Positions 25,120 to 34,527 of a stretch of 49,057 nucleotides of DNA are shown here, piece by piece (positions within the stretch are counted from its first letter, which is position 1; each line of letters opens with the position of its first letter). Source of the stretch: SMWD01 sp051008895. Lineage in GTDB: Bacteria > Pseudomonadota > Gammaproteobacteria > Steroidobacterales > GCA-2729495. The notes beneath the pieces were generated by a model. That model was given only the letters and a program-made list of their open reading frames with translations. It searched no databases and was not told where the DNA came from. Made by a program: the position numbers and the translations under genes. The stretch covers positions 1 to 49,057 of the forward strand of contig JBPCXI010000004.1 in NCBI GenBank assembly GCA_051008895.1, given 5' to 3'.

Positions 25120-26481
25120 TCAGGCCGGCATACTCAGCACGCGCTCGGCGCCGCGCAGATCCACCGTATGCAGGCTGACGTTGCGCCGCCAGACCCGGTG
25201 AATATATTCGAGCACGCGCTCGCTGCGGCGCAGGTCGAGGCCGCGGCCGTCGGATCCATGATCGTGCACGAGATGCAGCGTACCGTCCTGATCGACGTTT
25301 TCGGCGGCGACGACCGGCGCGCCGAAATTGTACTTCGAGGCCAGGATAGCGTCGCGCAGCGCGTCGATCTCGGTGCCGATGACCTCGATCGAGCCGTCCT
25401 TGCGCGCGACGTATTCGAACATCTCCATTTCGGTTGCCAGTTCGGGCGTCAGGTAGTTGCGGATGAAGCTGAAATCATCCTCCTGCGCCCGAATCTCGAA
25501 CGCTTTCTCGATCCCGTATTCCTCGACGATCTTCTCCCACATACAGAAACCGAGATGATAGGGATTCGGCGCCAGTGCGACCTGATCACCGGCGGCATGC
25601 GGCCGCACCACGTCGGAGTGAGTCTTGATCGCGTCGAGATAGTCCTGCTGGGGCAGGAAATCCGCCTCGCACAACAGGCGCGCGTGCCAGTAACAGGCCC
25701 AACCCTCGTTCATGATCTGGCAGGCGAATACAGGATAGAAATAGAACGACTCTTCACGCACGGCGAGGAAGATGTCGCGCTCCCACCCCTCGAGTTCCGG
25801 CGCGTAGTTCGCGATGAACCACAACAGATCGTGCTCCGGATGCGGCGGCAACGTCGCCGGCTGCGCTCCGGACCCATTGCTGACGGATCCCTCGCCGGGC
25901 AACTCCTGGAACCGCTGCGAGAATTCGTCGCTCGGACACGGGGCTGGCGCCGGACCGGCACCATAGCGCTCGCGCCTCACGCCTTTGTACGTGTCGACGT
26001 GCGCTTCGAGCGCCAGCGCTGCGTCGAGTACCGCCTCGACCCGCTCCTGTCCATGCTCCTCGATCGCGCTGGAGATCCGCTGCGCGTGGCTCGCGGCCTG
26101 TTCGACGATCTTGTAGCCGATTTCCTCCTGGCTGCGCTTGAACAGCGCATTGTGCTTCGAGAAGTCTGCATGCCCCAATACGTGTGCGATGACCAGCGTG
26201 TTCTCCGGGATGCTGTTGCCCTTCGCGAGGTAGGCGCGCCCGGGGTTACCGGGATACACGACCTCGAACAACCGCGAATTGCCCATGCGATGCTGAACGA
26301 GCTGGTAGATATAGCGGACGCCGAATGACCAGTGCGGCATACGCACCGGCAGACCGTAGACCGCTATCTCCATCATGAAGCTCGGCGGCACTTCCTCGAA
26401 CTGCAGCGGGTAGTAGTCGAGACCGAGTCCGCGACCGAGTTCTTCGAGGCTCAGGCCGATCTGTTCCAGCGACTGTGTCAT
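25120..26481 (-). CDS. spoVR: SpoVR family protein
   Basis: The 453-residue soluble protein is a SpoVR/YcgB homologue: FEEVPPSFMMEIAVYGLPVR and PHWSFGVRYIYQLVQHR at the N-terminus, VIAHVLGHADFSKHNALF, and NEGWACYWHARLL in the middle. Conserved His and Glu residues in the last two stretches look like metal ligands. It is somewhat shorter than the roughly 500-residue enterobacterial YcgB. It is the third gene of prkA-yeaH-spoVR, a conserved trio in non-sporulating bacteria tied to stationary phase and stress. The biochemical role is not established. The gap to yeaH is 24 bp. Confidence 0.93.
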   Translation of the reverse strand: MTQSLEQIGLSLEELGRGLGLDYYPLQFEEVPPSFMMEIAVYGLPVRMPHWSFGVRYIYQLVQHRMGNSRLFEVVYPGNPGRAYLAKGNSIPENTLVIAHVLGHADFSKHNALFKRSQEEIGYKIVEQAASHAQRISSAIEEHGQERVEAVLDAALALEAHVDTYKGVRRERYGAGPAPAPCPSDEFSQRFQELPGEGSVSNGSGAQPATLPPHPEHDLLWFIANYAPELEGWERDIFLAVREESFYFYPVFACQIMNEGWACYWHARLLCEADFLPQQDYLDAIKTHSDVVRPHAAGDQVALAPNPYHLGFCMWEKIVEEYGIEKAFEIRAQEDDFSFIRNYLTPELATEMEMFEYVARKDGSIEVIGTEIDALRDAILASKYNFGAPVVAAENVDQDGTLHLVHDHGSDGRGLDLRRSERVLEYIHRVWRRNVSLHTVDLRGAERVLSMPA

Positions 26482-26505
26482 CTTCGTTCCCCCACCGTTG
26501 ATCTG

Positions 26506-27675
26506 TCAGGACGCGCTTTCCTCGGCCTGCCCTTTGAAGAAACCGCGAATGGCCTCCCACACCGAATCGCTGTCGGTCAGCGCGAAGCTGCCGGCGGCGG
26601 TACCGCCTTCCTCGATCTCGCCGAAGATCTTCGCCGTCTCCGTCTGCAGCGCACGTTCGGCGGTCGCCGGCGTCTCGACATAACCGAGATAGTTGGCGAC
26701 GCGACCGATCTCGCCGAGACTCGCCTCGGCCTTGTCATGATCATCGCGGAAGTTCTCGCCGTCGGACGCATAGAACAGGTAAATGTTGTACTGGGACGGG
26801 TCGAAGCGCTCCGCGACGATGTCGTTGACGGAGTTGAACGCAGAGGATGCAACCGTGCCGCCCGAGCCGCGCACCTGGAAGAACTCCTGTTCGTCGAATT
26901 CCCAGGCTTTGACCGTGTGCGCGATGAACACGAGTTCGATGTGCTGGTACTGCCGCTGCAGCCCCTGGATGACCCAGAAGAAGAATGTCTTCGCCAGCTT
27001 TCGATCCTTGTCGCGCATGCTCGACGACACGTCCATCGCGAAGAATACCGCTGCCTTCGTCGCCGGCTGGTTGCGCACCGACAGCTGCCGGTAACGCAGA
27101 TCGTCATCGACGAAAGCGGGTCCGTTCACGTCGACCGCACGCCGCTTGATCGCCTCGCGCATCGACCGCCGCCGGTCCAGCCGCGACCGGGCGCCGCGCC
27201 GGTTCCAGCCCTCGCGCGTCAGTTCCTCGTCCTTGGCCGAGCCGACTTTCGGTTCCAGATTCGGCAGCTCGAGCTCTTCCCACAACCAGTCGACGATGTC
27301 GTCGATCTTGAATTCAAGCACGAGGTCGTAGCCGCCCTCGCCGCTGCCGCCGGCCTCTTTCTGCCCCTCGCCCTGTTGCGGCTTCGCCTGACCGAGCTTG
27401 TCGCCCGCCTTGGCCTTGCCCTGACCCGCGCCGTTCTGCTCTTCCGGGCCGCGGAGCTTGAAGCGAAAATGCTCCATGAAGCGGACCGGCACCTTGACCG
27501 TACTCTCGCTGCTGCCTAGCACCTCGGCATCCGCCATCAGGTCGGGTAGCTTCTCGCGCACGGCCTTACTGATCTTCTCGTTGTGACGCAACCAGTCACG
27601 GGCACCACGGGAGAAGAGGTCATACCACTGGCGGTTGCTCTCTTCGAAACACGCAAACGTAGAAGGCTGGCTCAT
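26506..27675 (-). CDS. yeaH: YeaH/YhbH family protein (DUF444)
   Basis: The 389-residue protein has an N-terminal basic and helical region, a low-complexity Gly/Gln/Lys linker (about residues 78-115), and a C-terminal von Willebrand A-like domain. The MIDAS-type motif DVSSSM is at residues 215-220, and ASDGEN lies further on. It is the usual companion of the PrkA kinase, probably a substrate or partner. The gene follows prkA by 18 bp and precedes spoVR by 24 bp, so the three are one operon. It is cytosolic. Confidence 0.93.
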   Translation of the reverse strand: MSQPSTFACFEESNRQWYDLFSRGARDWLRHNEKISKAVREKLPDLMADAEVLGSSESTVKVPVRFMEHFRFKLRGPEEQNGAGQGKAKAGDKLGQAKPQQGEGQKEAGGSGEGGYDLVLEFKIDDIVDWLWEELELPNLEPKVGSAKDEELTREGWNRRGARSRLDRRRSMREAIKRRAVDVNGPAFVDDDLRYRQLSVRNQPATKAAVFFAMDVSSSMRDKDRKLAKTFFFWVIQGLQRQYQHIELVFIAHTVKAWEFDEQEFFQVRGSGGTVASSAFNSVNDIVAERFDPSQYNIYLFYASDGENFRDDHDKAEASLGEIGRVANYLGYVETPATAERALQTETAKIFGEIEEGGTAAGSFALTDSDSVWEAIRGFFKGQAEESAS

Positions 27676-27693
27676 GATTTGCCTCGGGGTTCG

Positions 27694-29664
27694 TTACTCC
27701 TGGGACAACAGGGTCGTAACGTAGTTGAGCGCCTCGCCGGCACTGTGAGCGTCATAGCCGTATTCGCTGACGAGCCGCTCCTGCACCGCGCTGATCTTCT
27801 GTTCCGCGTCCTCGTCCGGCCGCGCACTCGATGTGACCAGCCGCAGCACGTCCCTGCGTTCCTCGAACAGGTACTGGCCGATGGCCTCGTGCAACCGCGC
27901 GTGGCTCTCGAGCGTGAACTTCTCGCCCGCCTTGAATGCGACCATCGCCTTGCGTACGACTTCCTGCCGGAACGACTGCTTGCCCGAATCCGACACCTTG
28001 ATCTTCTCCTCGACCGAGCGCAGGAAGCGCTCATCCGCGGAACGCGATTCGCCGGTGATCGGATCGACGACCTCACGCTTGTCCAGCGCGGCCTCGACCT
28101 CGTCGAGATATTTCTCGAGCAGCTGCTGCGCCTCTTCCTCGAAAGAAGCGAACAGCGCACGATGCACGTCGTCCTTGACCCATCGGTTATAGAAATCCTT
28201 GCGCGCGAGGACGAGGAAGTCGATCCACTGCTTTTTCTGCTTCTCCTCCATGCGGGCATCGCTCTCGATCGTGTCTTTCAGCGCGAGGAGCATTTCCATG
28301 CTCGTCAGGCTGCGCGCGTCGCTGCGCGTGATCGCGTTCGAGATCGCGTTGATCACGAATCGCGGGCTCACACCGTAAAGTCCTTCGTCCGGGCACTGCG
28401 AGCGCAGCTTCGACACCTCGCTCTGTGCGAAACCTTCGACATCCTCGCCGGCGTACAGCCGGAGTTTCTTCGACAGGTCGAGGCCTTCGTTGTCCGTTTC
28501 GTCGAGCCGCGTCAGGATCGAGAACACGGCCGCGAGCTGTAGCACGTGTGGATCGAGATGCACCGACCGGAACGCCGGCGCGCTGGAGACCAGTTTGCAG
28601 TAGATGCGCGCCTCGTCGGCGTACGACAACGTGTACGGCACTTTCACGATCACCATGCGATCGAGCAGCGCCTCGTTCTCCTTTTCCTGAACGAACTTGT
28701 TGAACTCGGCCAGGTTCGTATGGGCCAGGATCGTCTCGTCCATGTGGATCAGCGGGAAGCGCGACACCTTGACGTTCTTCTCCTGCGTCAGTGTCAGCAG
28801 CAGATAAAGGAACTCGCGCTTCACCTTCAGGATCTCGATCATCTCGAGCACGCCGCGGCTGGCCGCGTAGACCGCGCCGGACCACGACCATGCGCGCGGG
28901 TCGCCCTCGTCGCCAATCTCGGCAACCTTCGACAGGTCGACGGAGCCCACGAGGTCGGCGATGTCGGCCGTTGTAGGATCGTGCGGCGCGTAAGTGCCGA
29001 TGCCGACGCGCGACGCTTCCGACAGGAACACGCGCTCGACCGGATACTGCATGAAATCACCGCCGTGGTCGTCGTCGAGGACAGCCTGACTATGCGGCGT
29101 GAGCTGGCCTTCGAGCTCGATGCCGTAGGTTTCGCGGAACTTCGCGCGCATCGTCGCCGGCACCAGGTTCAGCGGCGACTCGTGCAGCGGCGAGCCCGTC
29201 AATGCATAGATGGCGCCTTCGTCCGTGTGGCTGTAGTCCTCGAGCGCACGCTTCAGCAAGATCACGACCGAGGACTTTCCGCCTGACGGCGGGCCGAGCA
29301 TCAGCAGCAGACGACGGCCGACGTCCGAGCCCGCGCTCGCGGCCTTGAAGTACTCGACGACGCGCTCGAGTGCATCATCGATACCGAAAAGGTCTGCGGT
29401 AAACAGGTCGGTCGGACTGGTGGATTCTGGATGACCGCTGCGTCGCTGGTCGCGATACCAGCGCAGCATGTCGTGAATGTACTGATGAGATGTGCGCGTA
29501 AGACGATATGGATCGGCCGGCAGAATATCCTGGAGAAATTCGGCGAACGTTCCCTGCCATCTGGCAGTCTGATGGGTCGACGCAAAACTCGAAAGATCGT
29601 CTATGAACTCGGCGCTCTGTTCGCGTCCGACTTCTTTCTTCGACTCCGGCACAATCATCATCAT
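27694..29664 (-). CDS. prkA: PrkA/YeaG-type serine protein kinase
   Basis: The 656-residue protein matches PrkA/YeaG: an N-terminal AAA+-like domain with Walker A GPPSGGKSS at residues 124-132, the family stretch GSPLHESPLNLVP, and a C-terminal kinase-like region with long helices. In enterobacteria it is induced by nitrogen starvation and stationary phase. The first of three consecutive ATGs (29664) is chosen because AGGAG lies six nt upstream. It heads the prkA-yeaH-spoVR operon. I looked for a sigma-54 promoter in the 296 bp upstream and did not find a good one. Confidence 0.95.
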   Translation of the reverse strand: MMMIVPESKKEVGREQSAEFIDDLSSFASTHQTARWQGTFAEFLQDILPADPYRLTRTSHQYIHDMLRWYRDQRRSGHPESTSPTDLFTADLFGIDDALERVVEYFKAASAGSDVGRRLLLMLGPPSGGKSSVVILLKRALEDYSHTDEGAIYALTGSPLHESPLNLVPATMRAKFRETYGIELEGQLTPHSQAVLDDDHGGDFMQYPVERVFLSEASRVGIGTYAPHDPTTADIADLVGSVDLSKVAEIGDEGDPRAWSWSGAVYAASRGVLEMIEILKVKREFLYLLLTLTQEKNVKVSRFPLIHMDETILAHTNLAEFNKFVQEKENEALLDRMVIVKVPYTLSYADEARIYCKLVSSAPAFRSVHLDPHVLQLAAVFSILTRLDETDNEGLDLSKKLRLYAGEDVEGFAQSEVSKLRSQCPDEGLYGVSPRFVINAISNAITRSDARSLTSMEMLLALKDTIESDARMEEKQKKQWIDFLVLARKDFYNRWVKDDVHRALFASFEEEAQQLLEKYLDEVEAALDKREVVDPITGESRSADERFLRSVEEKIKVSDSGKQSFRQEVVRKAMVAFKAGEKFTLESHARLHEAIGQYLFEERRDVLRLVTSSARPDEDAEQKISAVQERLVSEYGYDAHSAGEALNYVTTLLSQE

Positions 29665-29960
29665 CGCACTCCTGGTATTACTGGAGATTTCTCATGCGAT
29701 TATTTTTGTTGTTCGAGTTTTTGTTGTTTTTCCGGCGAGAACTCCTTTGCTTATCTATCCGGCGTACGTCGAATTCGCGCTTGCCGGGACCTGAAATCGT
29801 TGCAAGTCAGAATCGCGATTCGGCCCTGCGAAGTCTGTGAGGCGCTTCACACTCTGGGGATCGTTTAAACATATTCCAGTGCCGTGCCGACGGCTGAAGG
29901 CACGCTGCACGGGCGTTTGCGGCCATCGGACCGCATTGCAATGCAACATAAGATGCCGCG
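29665..29960. other. Upstream region of prkA, no gene seen
   Basis: This 296-bp stretch separates prkA from the end of the aldo/keto reductase gene. I see no convincing coding frame. It holds A/C-rich runs close to prkA (minus-strand AACAACAAAAACTCGAACAA) and a perfect 12-bp palindrome GCATTGCAATGC at 29933-29944, either of which could be regulatory. The promoter of the stress operon should lie here. Confidence 0.5.
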
Positions 29961-30878
29961 TCAGGCGGCGTCGATCAGGTCGATCATTGCCCGACGCTGC
30001 GCGTCGTCGGGTAGCGGGCCGAATCCCGCCGCGACGTTGTCGAGCATGTGGTCGGCCTTGCGCGTCGCGGGAATTGCGCAAGTGACAGCCGAGTGCGACA
30101 GCACGAACTTGAGAAAGAATTGCGCCCACGATTCGACGCCGATTTCAGTTGTCCACGCGGGCAAGTCTCGATCTCCAACCTGTCGAAACAACGCACCGCG
30201 CGCGAACGGCCGGTTGATCAGCGTAGCAATCCCCTGGTCGGCACAAAGTGGTAACAGACGTTTTTCCGCATCCCGTTCGGCGAGCGAATAGTTAAGCTGC
30301 ACGAAATCGAGGTCGGTCTCGTTGATCACCGCCTCAACCTGGTCGAATGCTTTGGCGCGAGAGTGTGTGATACCGATGTAGCGAATACGCCCTTCCTGCT
30401 TCCACTCGCGCAGCACCGGCATGTGCTCGCGCCAGTCGCGCAGGTTGTGGACCTGCATCAGGTCGATTTGCTCCGTGCCGAACAGTTGCATCGACGCCTG
30501 CATTTGTTCGATGCCTTTGTCGCGACCGTTGGTCCAGACCTTGGTCGCCCAGAAGACACGATCGGTAACGCCGAGGTCGGCCGCGACGACACCCGATACC
30601 GCTTCAGCCTTGCCGTACATCGGCGACGAATCCACCACCGTCGCGCCGGACTCGACGAGCGCATTCAGTACGTCTCGGCACGCGGCCAGCTCCGCCGGCT
30701 CGGCATCGATGTCGACGTCGAAAACGCGCGATGTGCCGAGGCCAACGACGGGCAATGCCTCGCCGGTCGACGGAATCGGGCGCGTGCGCAGCGCTTCGGC
30801 GAACGCCCGCGTGCCCGGAACGAGCCCGAGTGCGGCCGAGTATGCGGTTGCTTGCAGGAGCTCTCTGCGGGTCGCCAT
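29961..30878 (-). CDS. Tat-exported aldo/keto reductase
   Basis: The 305-residue protein begins with a twin-arginine signal (MATRRELLQATAYSAALGL), then an aldo/keto reductase barrel. The catalytic tetrad can be placed: Asp and Tyr in VVDSSPMYG, Lys in FWATKVW, and His in LMQVHNLRDW. The family reduces aldehydes and ketones with NADPH; an exported copy is unusual because the cofactor is cytosolic, although Tat export of folded cofactor-loaded enzyme would explain it. The ATG at 30878 is chosen for the Tat signal; the frame remains open further upstream but into unrelated sequence. It stands downstream of the EAL gene. Confidence 0.85.
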   Translation of the reverse strand: MATRRELLQATAYSAALGLVPGTRAFAEALRTRPIPSTGEALPVVGLGTSRVFDVDIDAEPAELAACRDVLNALVESGATVVDSSPMYGKAEAVSGVVAADLGVTDRVFWATKVWTNGRDKGIEQMQASMQLFGTEQIDLMQVHNLRDWREHMPVLREWKQEGRIRYIGITHSRAKAFDQVEAVINETDLDFVQLNYSLAERDAEKRLLPLCADQGIATLINRPFARGALFRQVGDRDLPAWTTEIGVESWAQFFLKFVLSHSAVTCAIPATRKADHMLDNVAAGFGPLPDDAQRRAMIDLIDAA

Positions 30879-30936
30879 GACCCGACTGTATCGCGAATCC
30901 TGGCCGGCGTGGAAGGCGGCGACGGCGGCGGATGCG

Positions 30937-32229
30937 TCAGGCGGAGTCGGCCCGGGCCCGGTCGAAGCGGCAGACCCATTCCTCATCGAAACTTTCGGCG
31001 GGTATCGGATGACTGAAGTGAAATCCCTCGCCAATCTCACAGCCGATCGACAGCAGCGTCTGCATGATGTCGGCATCCTCGATGCCCTCGGCGACAACCT
31101 CGAGATCGAGCGCGTGGCCGAGCTGTACGAGCGCCGCGACGATACGGCGGTCTGTTTCATTCGACGGGCAGGGCACGACGAAGGACTGGTCGATCTTGAC
31201 CTGGTCCAGCGGCAGGGTCTTCAGATTCACCAGGCTGCAGCGCCCCGACCCGAAATCGTCGACGGCAAGCCTGATACCGCGGTCGCGCAGTCTGCCGAGC
31301 TGGACCTGCAGGGCCGGCTCGTCGTCGACCAGGAAGTCCTCGGTTACCTCGAGTATGAGTTTCTCGGGCGGGAATCCGGTGCTCTCGAGCGCGGCATTGA
31401 CGACATCGAGCAGCTCGGGGTCCGACAAATTCTTCTGCGCGAGATTCACACCGAGCGAGAATGCGGGTATCCGTTCGATCCACCCGCGAGCATCGGCCAT
31501 CGACGTGTTCAATACGAATTGCAGCAGCTTGCGAACGCCCTCTGTACTCTTGATATCCGGCATGAAGTAGCTCGGCGGAATCGTTCCGGCACGCGGGCTC
31601 TGCCAGCGAATCAGTGCCTCGGCGCCGACGAGACGACCGGCGCGCAGGTCGATCTTGGGCTGGTAATGCAGTTCGAACTCGCCCTGCTCGATCGCAACGT
31701 CAATATCGAACCACGACTTGTTCATGTCGCTGTTCTCGGCAAGGCTCGGCGTGAACAATCGGTACGTTTCGCCATGGCGCCGCGCCGCGGTCAGCGCGAG
31801 TTCGCACTGGCGCAGCAACTCTTCGGCCGTGACCGCCGGATCCGGCAATATCGACAAGCCCATCCGCGCCTGCACGCGCGCTTTACCGGTGCCGATAGTG
31901 ACCGGCTCGGACGCGACGTTCGCGATCTTTTCCGCGTTTGAGACCGCGTCTCCTTCGTGAATCGGGTTTTCGATCAACAGCGCGAATGACGTACCGGTGA
32001 TCTCGAACGCATTACCGTTGTGACCGACGACGCCGGCGAGGCGCTCGGCGAATTCCTTCAGCACCTTGTCGCCGCCGAGGTAGCCGAAGCGCTCGTTGAT
32101 CTCTTCCATGCCGTCGAGCTGAATCAACGCCATGGCAATCGTTTTGACTTCCGGCTTGACGCGCATTGCGTCGATTTCTTTCAGCAGCAGGGAAAAGCGA
32201 AAGTGGGCGATTTCTGTATCGGATGTCAT
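30937..32229 (-). CDS. GGDEF-EAL protein with degenerate GGDEF domain
   Basis: The 430-residue protein has an N-terminal GGDEF-type domain (INERFGYLGGDKVLKEFAE) whose signature position reads ITGTSF, so it is not expected to make cyclic di-GMP. The following EAL domain is largely intact: GAEALIRW, GVNLAQKNL, LILEVTED, VDDFGSG, VKIDQSF and VVAEGIED hold the metal and substrate residues. The last Gln of the family is replaced in CEIGEGFHFS. It likely hydrolyses or binds cyclic di-GMP. There is no membrane segment. Its ATG overlaps the stop of the HD-GYP gene (ATGA), so the two are translationally coupled. Confidence 0.92.
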   Translation of the reverse strand: MTSDTEIAHFRFSLLLKEIDAMRVKPEVKTIAMALIQLDGMEEINERFGYLGGDKVLKEFAERLAGVVGHNGNAFEITGTSFALLIENPIHEGDAVSNAEKIANVASEPVTIGTGKARVQARMGLSILPDPAVTAEELLRQCELALTAARRHGETYRLFTPSLAENSDMNKSWFDIDVAIEQGEFELHYQPKIDLRAGRLVGAEALIRWQSPRAGTIPPSYFMPDIKSTEGVRKLLQFVLNTSMADARGWIERIPAFSLGVNLAQKNLSDPELLDVVNAALESTGFPPEKLILEVTEDFLVDDEPALQVQLGRLRDRGIRLAVDDFGSGRCSLVNLKTLPLDQVKIDQSFVVPCPSNETDRRIVAALVQLGHALDLEVVAEGIEDADIMQTLLSIGCEIGEGFHFSHPIPAESFDEEWVCRFDRARADSA

Positions 32230-33575
32230 GCCGTTCCCTTCAGCCCGAAGAAGTAGTCTTTCGGATCGATATCGAAACTGCCGGCATCATAGCCACCGAT
32301 CACCCACCGGGCCTTGCGGCTGTTGCCGGTCTCCGGGACCTTGGCGAGCACGAGCACGCGACTGCTGGACAGCGCTTGCTTGTCCGCATCGAGAATTATC
32401 AGCAGGTTCGGCCGCAGACGCCGCTCACGATTCTGTTCGATGACGATCGCGACCTCGCCGGTGTTCAGCTCGACGAGGCTGCCGGTCGGGAACATGCCGA
32501 GCGCCTGCACGAACTGCTCGACAACCTCCGACTGGAACTTCGTGCCGGCCAGCTGGTTGAGCTCACGCACCGCGTCATATGCCGTTTTCGGCCCGCGGTA
32601 CGGCTTCGCGCTGATGATCGCGTCGTAGCAGTTGATGACGCCGGCGATGCGCCCGAAGATCGGTATCTGCTCGCCGGCCAGTCCTTGCGGGTACCCCGAA
32701 CCGTCAAATCTCTCATGATGGCAACGCACCATGTCGATCACGTCGTCGCCGAACATCGACGATTTCTTGACGATATCGACGCCATAGTTCACATGCATCC
32801 GCATGATCTCGTGTTCCTCGTCGGTCAGCGGGCCTTCCTTCGCGCCAACCGTACGCGGGATGCGGACGTTGCCGATGTCGAGTAACAGGCCGCCCATTGC
32901 GAGATTTTCCAGGCGATGTCTTTCGAAACCCAGGTGGCGGCCGAGAATCAGCGCCCAGATCGAGGTCGTCATCGTATAGTTGAAACGACTCTCCTCGCGT
33001 TTGCGCAGCGCGCCGTACCAGGCCAGCGCGTCCGGGTTGCGCGAGACGCTGTCGATCATCGGACCGACCGCTTCTTTCAACCTGTCGATGTCGACGCGAC
33101 GACCTTTCTTTACCGCGGCGAGTATCTCGCGCATGTGTTCGCACGCAACGCCGAACGCCGCGGCGGCCAGCGGTGCTTCCGCGCGCGTCGACACGCTGCT
33201 GCCGAGCCCGTCGACGACCGATTTTTTCGGCTGCGCACGTCCGACTGGATTGAGCTTGCGCAACACGCCGAGAAAACCGCGTACTTTCTGCGCTGCGCGG
33301 AGCTCGCGCCGATGCTGAATGAACGTCGACGTAAAAGGATCGCTGGCAGCTGCGGATTGCGTGTGCGCCTGCATTACCTGTTTCTCGGGTAGCGAGCTGC
33401 GCTCCACATCAACATAGACGTGACGGCAGAACTTACGCAGCAATTCGAGCTGGTCCGTCGTCGCGACGACGAAACCCCGTTCGATGAAAGGCGTCTCGAG
33501 CCATGAGCGATCGAGCTGAGCCACGTACATGCCCATTTCGATATTCGCCGTATCGATCTTGATACGTTTTCGCAA
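32226..33575 (-). CDS. DUF3391/HD-GYP protein with altered catalytic motif, second paralogue
   Basis: The 449-residue protein has an N-terminal DUF3391 domain (IEMGMYVAQLDRSWLETPF), a helical linker, and an HD-GYP domain with HHERFDGSGYPQGLAG intact. As in the paralogue at 19669-20832, the first His is Asn (NYTMTT) and the HD doublet reads LD in LLLDIGNV; the Lys after the doublet is also lost. Hydrolysis of cyclic di-GMP by the usual metal centre is therefore doubtful. The start is a TTG at 33575, supported by alignment with the paralogue; no strong Shine-Dalgarno is seen. The stop overlaps the start of the GGDEF-EAL gene, which suggests they act together. Confidence 0.88.
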   Translation of the reverse strand: MRKRIKIDTANIEMGMYVAQLDRSWLETPFIERGFVVATTDQLELLRKFCRHVYVDVERSSLPEKQVMQAHTQSAAASDPFTSTFIQHRRELRAAQKVRGFLGVLRKLNPVGRAQPKKSVVDGLGSSVSTRAEAPLAAAAFGVACEHMREILAAVKKGRRVDIDRLKEAVGPMIDSVSRNPDALAWYGALRKREESRFNYTMTTSIWALILGRHLGFERHRLENLAMGGLLLDIGNVRIPRTVGAKEGPLTDEEHEIMRMHVNYGVDIVKKSSMFGDDVIDMVRCHHERFDGSGYPQGLAGEQIPIFGRIAGVINCYDAIISAKPYRGPKTAYDAVRELNQLAGTKFQSEVVEQFVQALGMFPTGSLVELNTGEVAIVIEQNRERRLRPNLLIILDADKQALSSSRVLVLAKVPETGNSRKARWVIGGYDAGSFDIDPKDYFFGLKGTA

Positions 33576-33736
33576 CGTCAGAGACCCCGCACCCGGTGAA
33601 ATTCAGGTTTGCGATCTCATGATAATGACCATAATCCGGCGGAATGTGGCGAGCATCACAGTTTCCACCGGCTGCGCGCGACGGATGTGCCGGAATGGGC
33701 ACGGGTACGGCATTGGAGCGGCGCCCGGGATGGGCG

Positions 33737-34366
33737 TCAGAGTTTTACGCCGGTGCCCCCGAGCCCGCAGTAGCCACCCGGATTCTTTGCCAGATACTGC
33801 TGGTGATAGTCTTCGGCGTAGTAAAACTCGGGCGCCGCCAGGATCTCGGTCGTGATCGCGTCGCGCCCGGCCTCAGCGAGCGCAGCGGCGTAATCGTCGC
33901 GCGTGCGCTCGGCCGCGGTGCGTTGCTCCGCATCGAAGTAGTAAACGCCGGAACGGTATTGCGTGCCGACGTCGTTACCCTGGCGCATGCCTTGCGTCGG
34001 ATCGTGAGATTCCCAGAATGTCCGCAGCAGATCGTCGTAGCCGATCTGCGTCGGGTCGTAGACGACCAGCACCGCCTCGGTATGGCCGGTTCGCCCGCCG
34101 CAGACCTCATCGTAGGTCGCGTTCGGCGTGAACCCGGCGATATAGCCGACCGCCGTCGTGAACACGCCGTCCAGTTGCCAGAAGCAGCGCTCGGCGCCCC
34201 AGAAACAGCCGAGCGCGAACACGGCTTGCTGCAGGCCATCAGGGAACGGTGGCCGCAGCGGATTGCCGTTGACGTAATGGCGGTCGGCGACCGCTAGTGG
34301 CTCGGACCGACCCGGCGGAGCCTGATCCGCCGTCGGCATCGTCGAATTCTTGCGCTGCAGAAACAT
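33737..34366 (-). CDS. msrA: Peptide methionine-S-sulfoxide reductase MsrA
   Basis: MsrA reduces methionine-S-sulfoxide in proteins. The 209-residue protein carries the active-site motif FALGCFWGAERCFW with the catalytic Cys, VGYIAGFTPNATYDEVCGG, and TGHTEAV. The C-terminal YCGLGGTGVKL holds the resolving Cys. An N-terminal extension of about 45 residues precedes the core; no signal peptide is evident, so it should be cytosolic. An inner ATG nine codons downstream is possible. It is a single-gene unit; the periplasmic counterpart MsrPQ lies at 44846-46419. Confidence 0.95.
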   Translation of the reverse strand: MFLQRKNSTMPTADQAPPGRSEPLAVADRHYVNGNPLRPPFPDGLQQAVFALGCFWGAERCFWQLDGVFTTAVGYIAGFTPNATYDEVCGGRTGHTEAVLVVYDPTQIGYDDLLRTFWESHDPTQGMRQGNDVGTQYRSGVYYFDAEQRTAAERTRDDYAAALAEAGRDAITTEILAAPEFYYAEDYHQQYLAKNPGGYCGLGGTGVKL

Positions 34367-34527
34367 CTAAGCAATCCGTATCCGTGCAATTAACGAAATC
34401 TGTTCAGGGACACAGTGTAGCACCGCAATGATTGCGGCCCCGGTGTTTACCCAGGGTTGACCGGGCACCGTCGTACCGGGAATGCTAGAGTTCGATGAGG
34501 TTTGCTTTCTGTAGTGACGATCAGTAC

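Noticed and set aside
29665..29960. A sigma-54 promoter for prkA, expected from enterobacterial yeaG
   Set aside because: No GG-N10-GC site with acceptable context was found in the upstream region.
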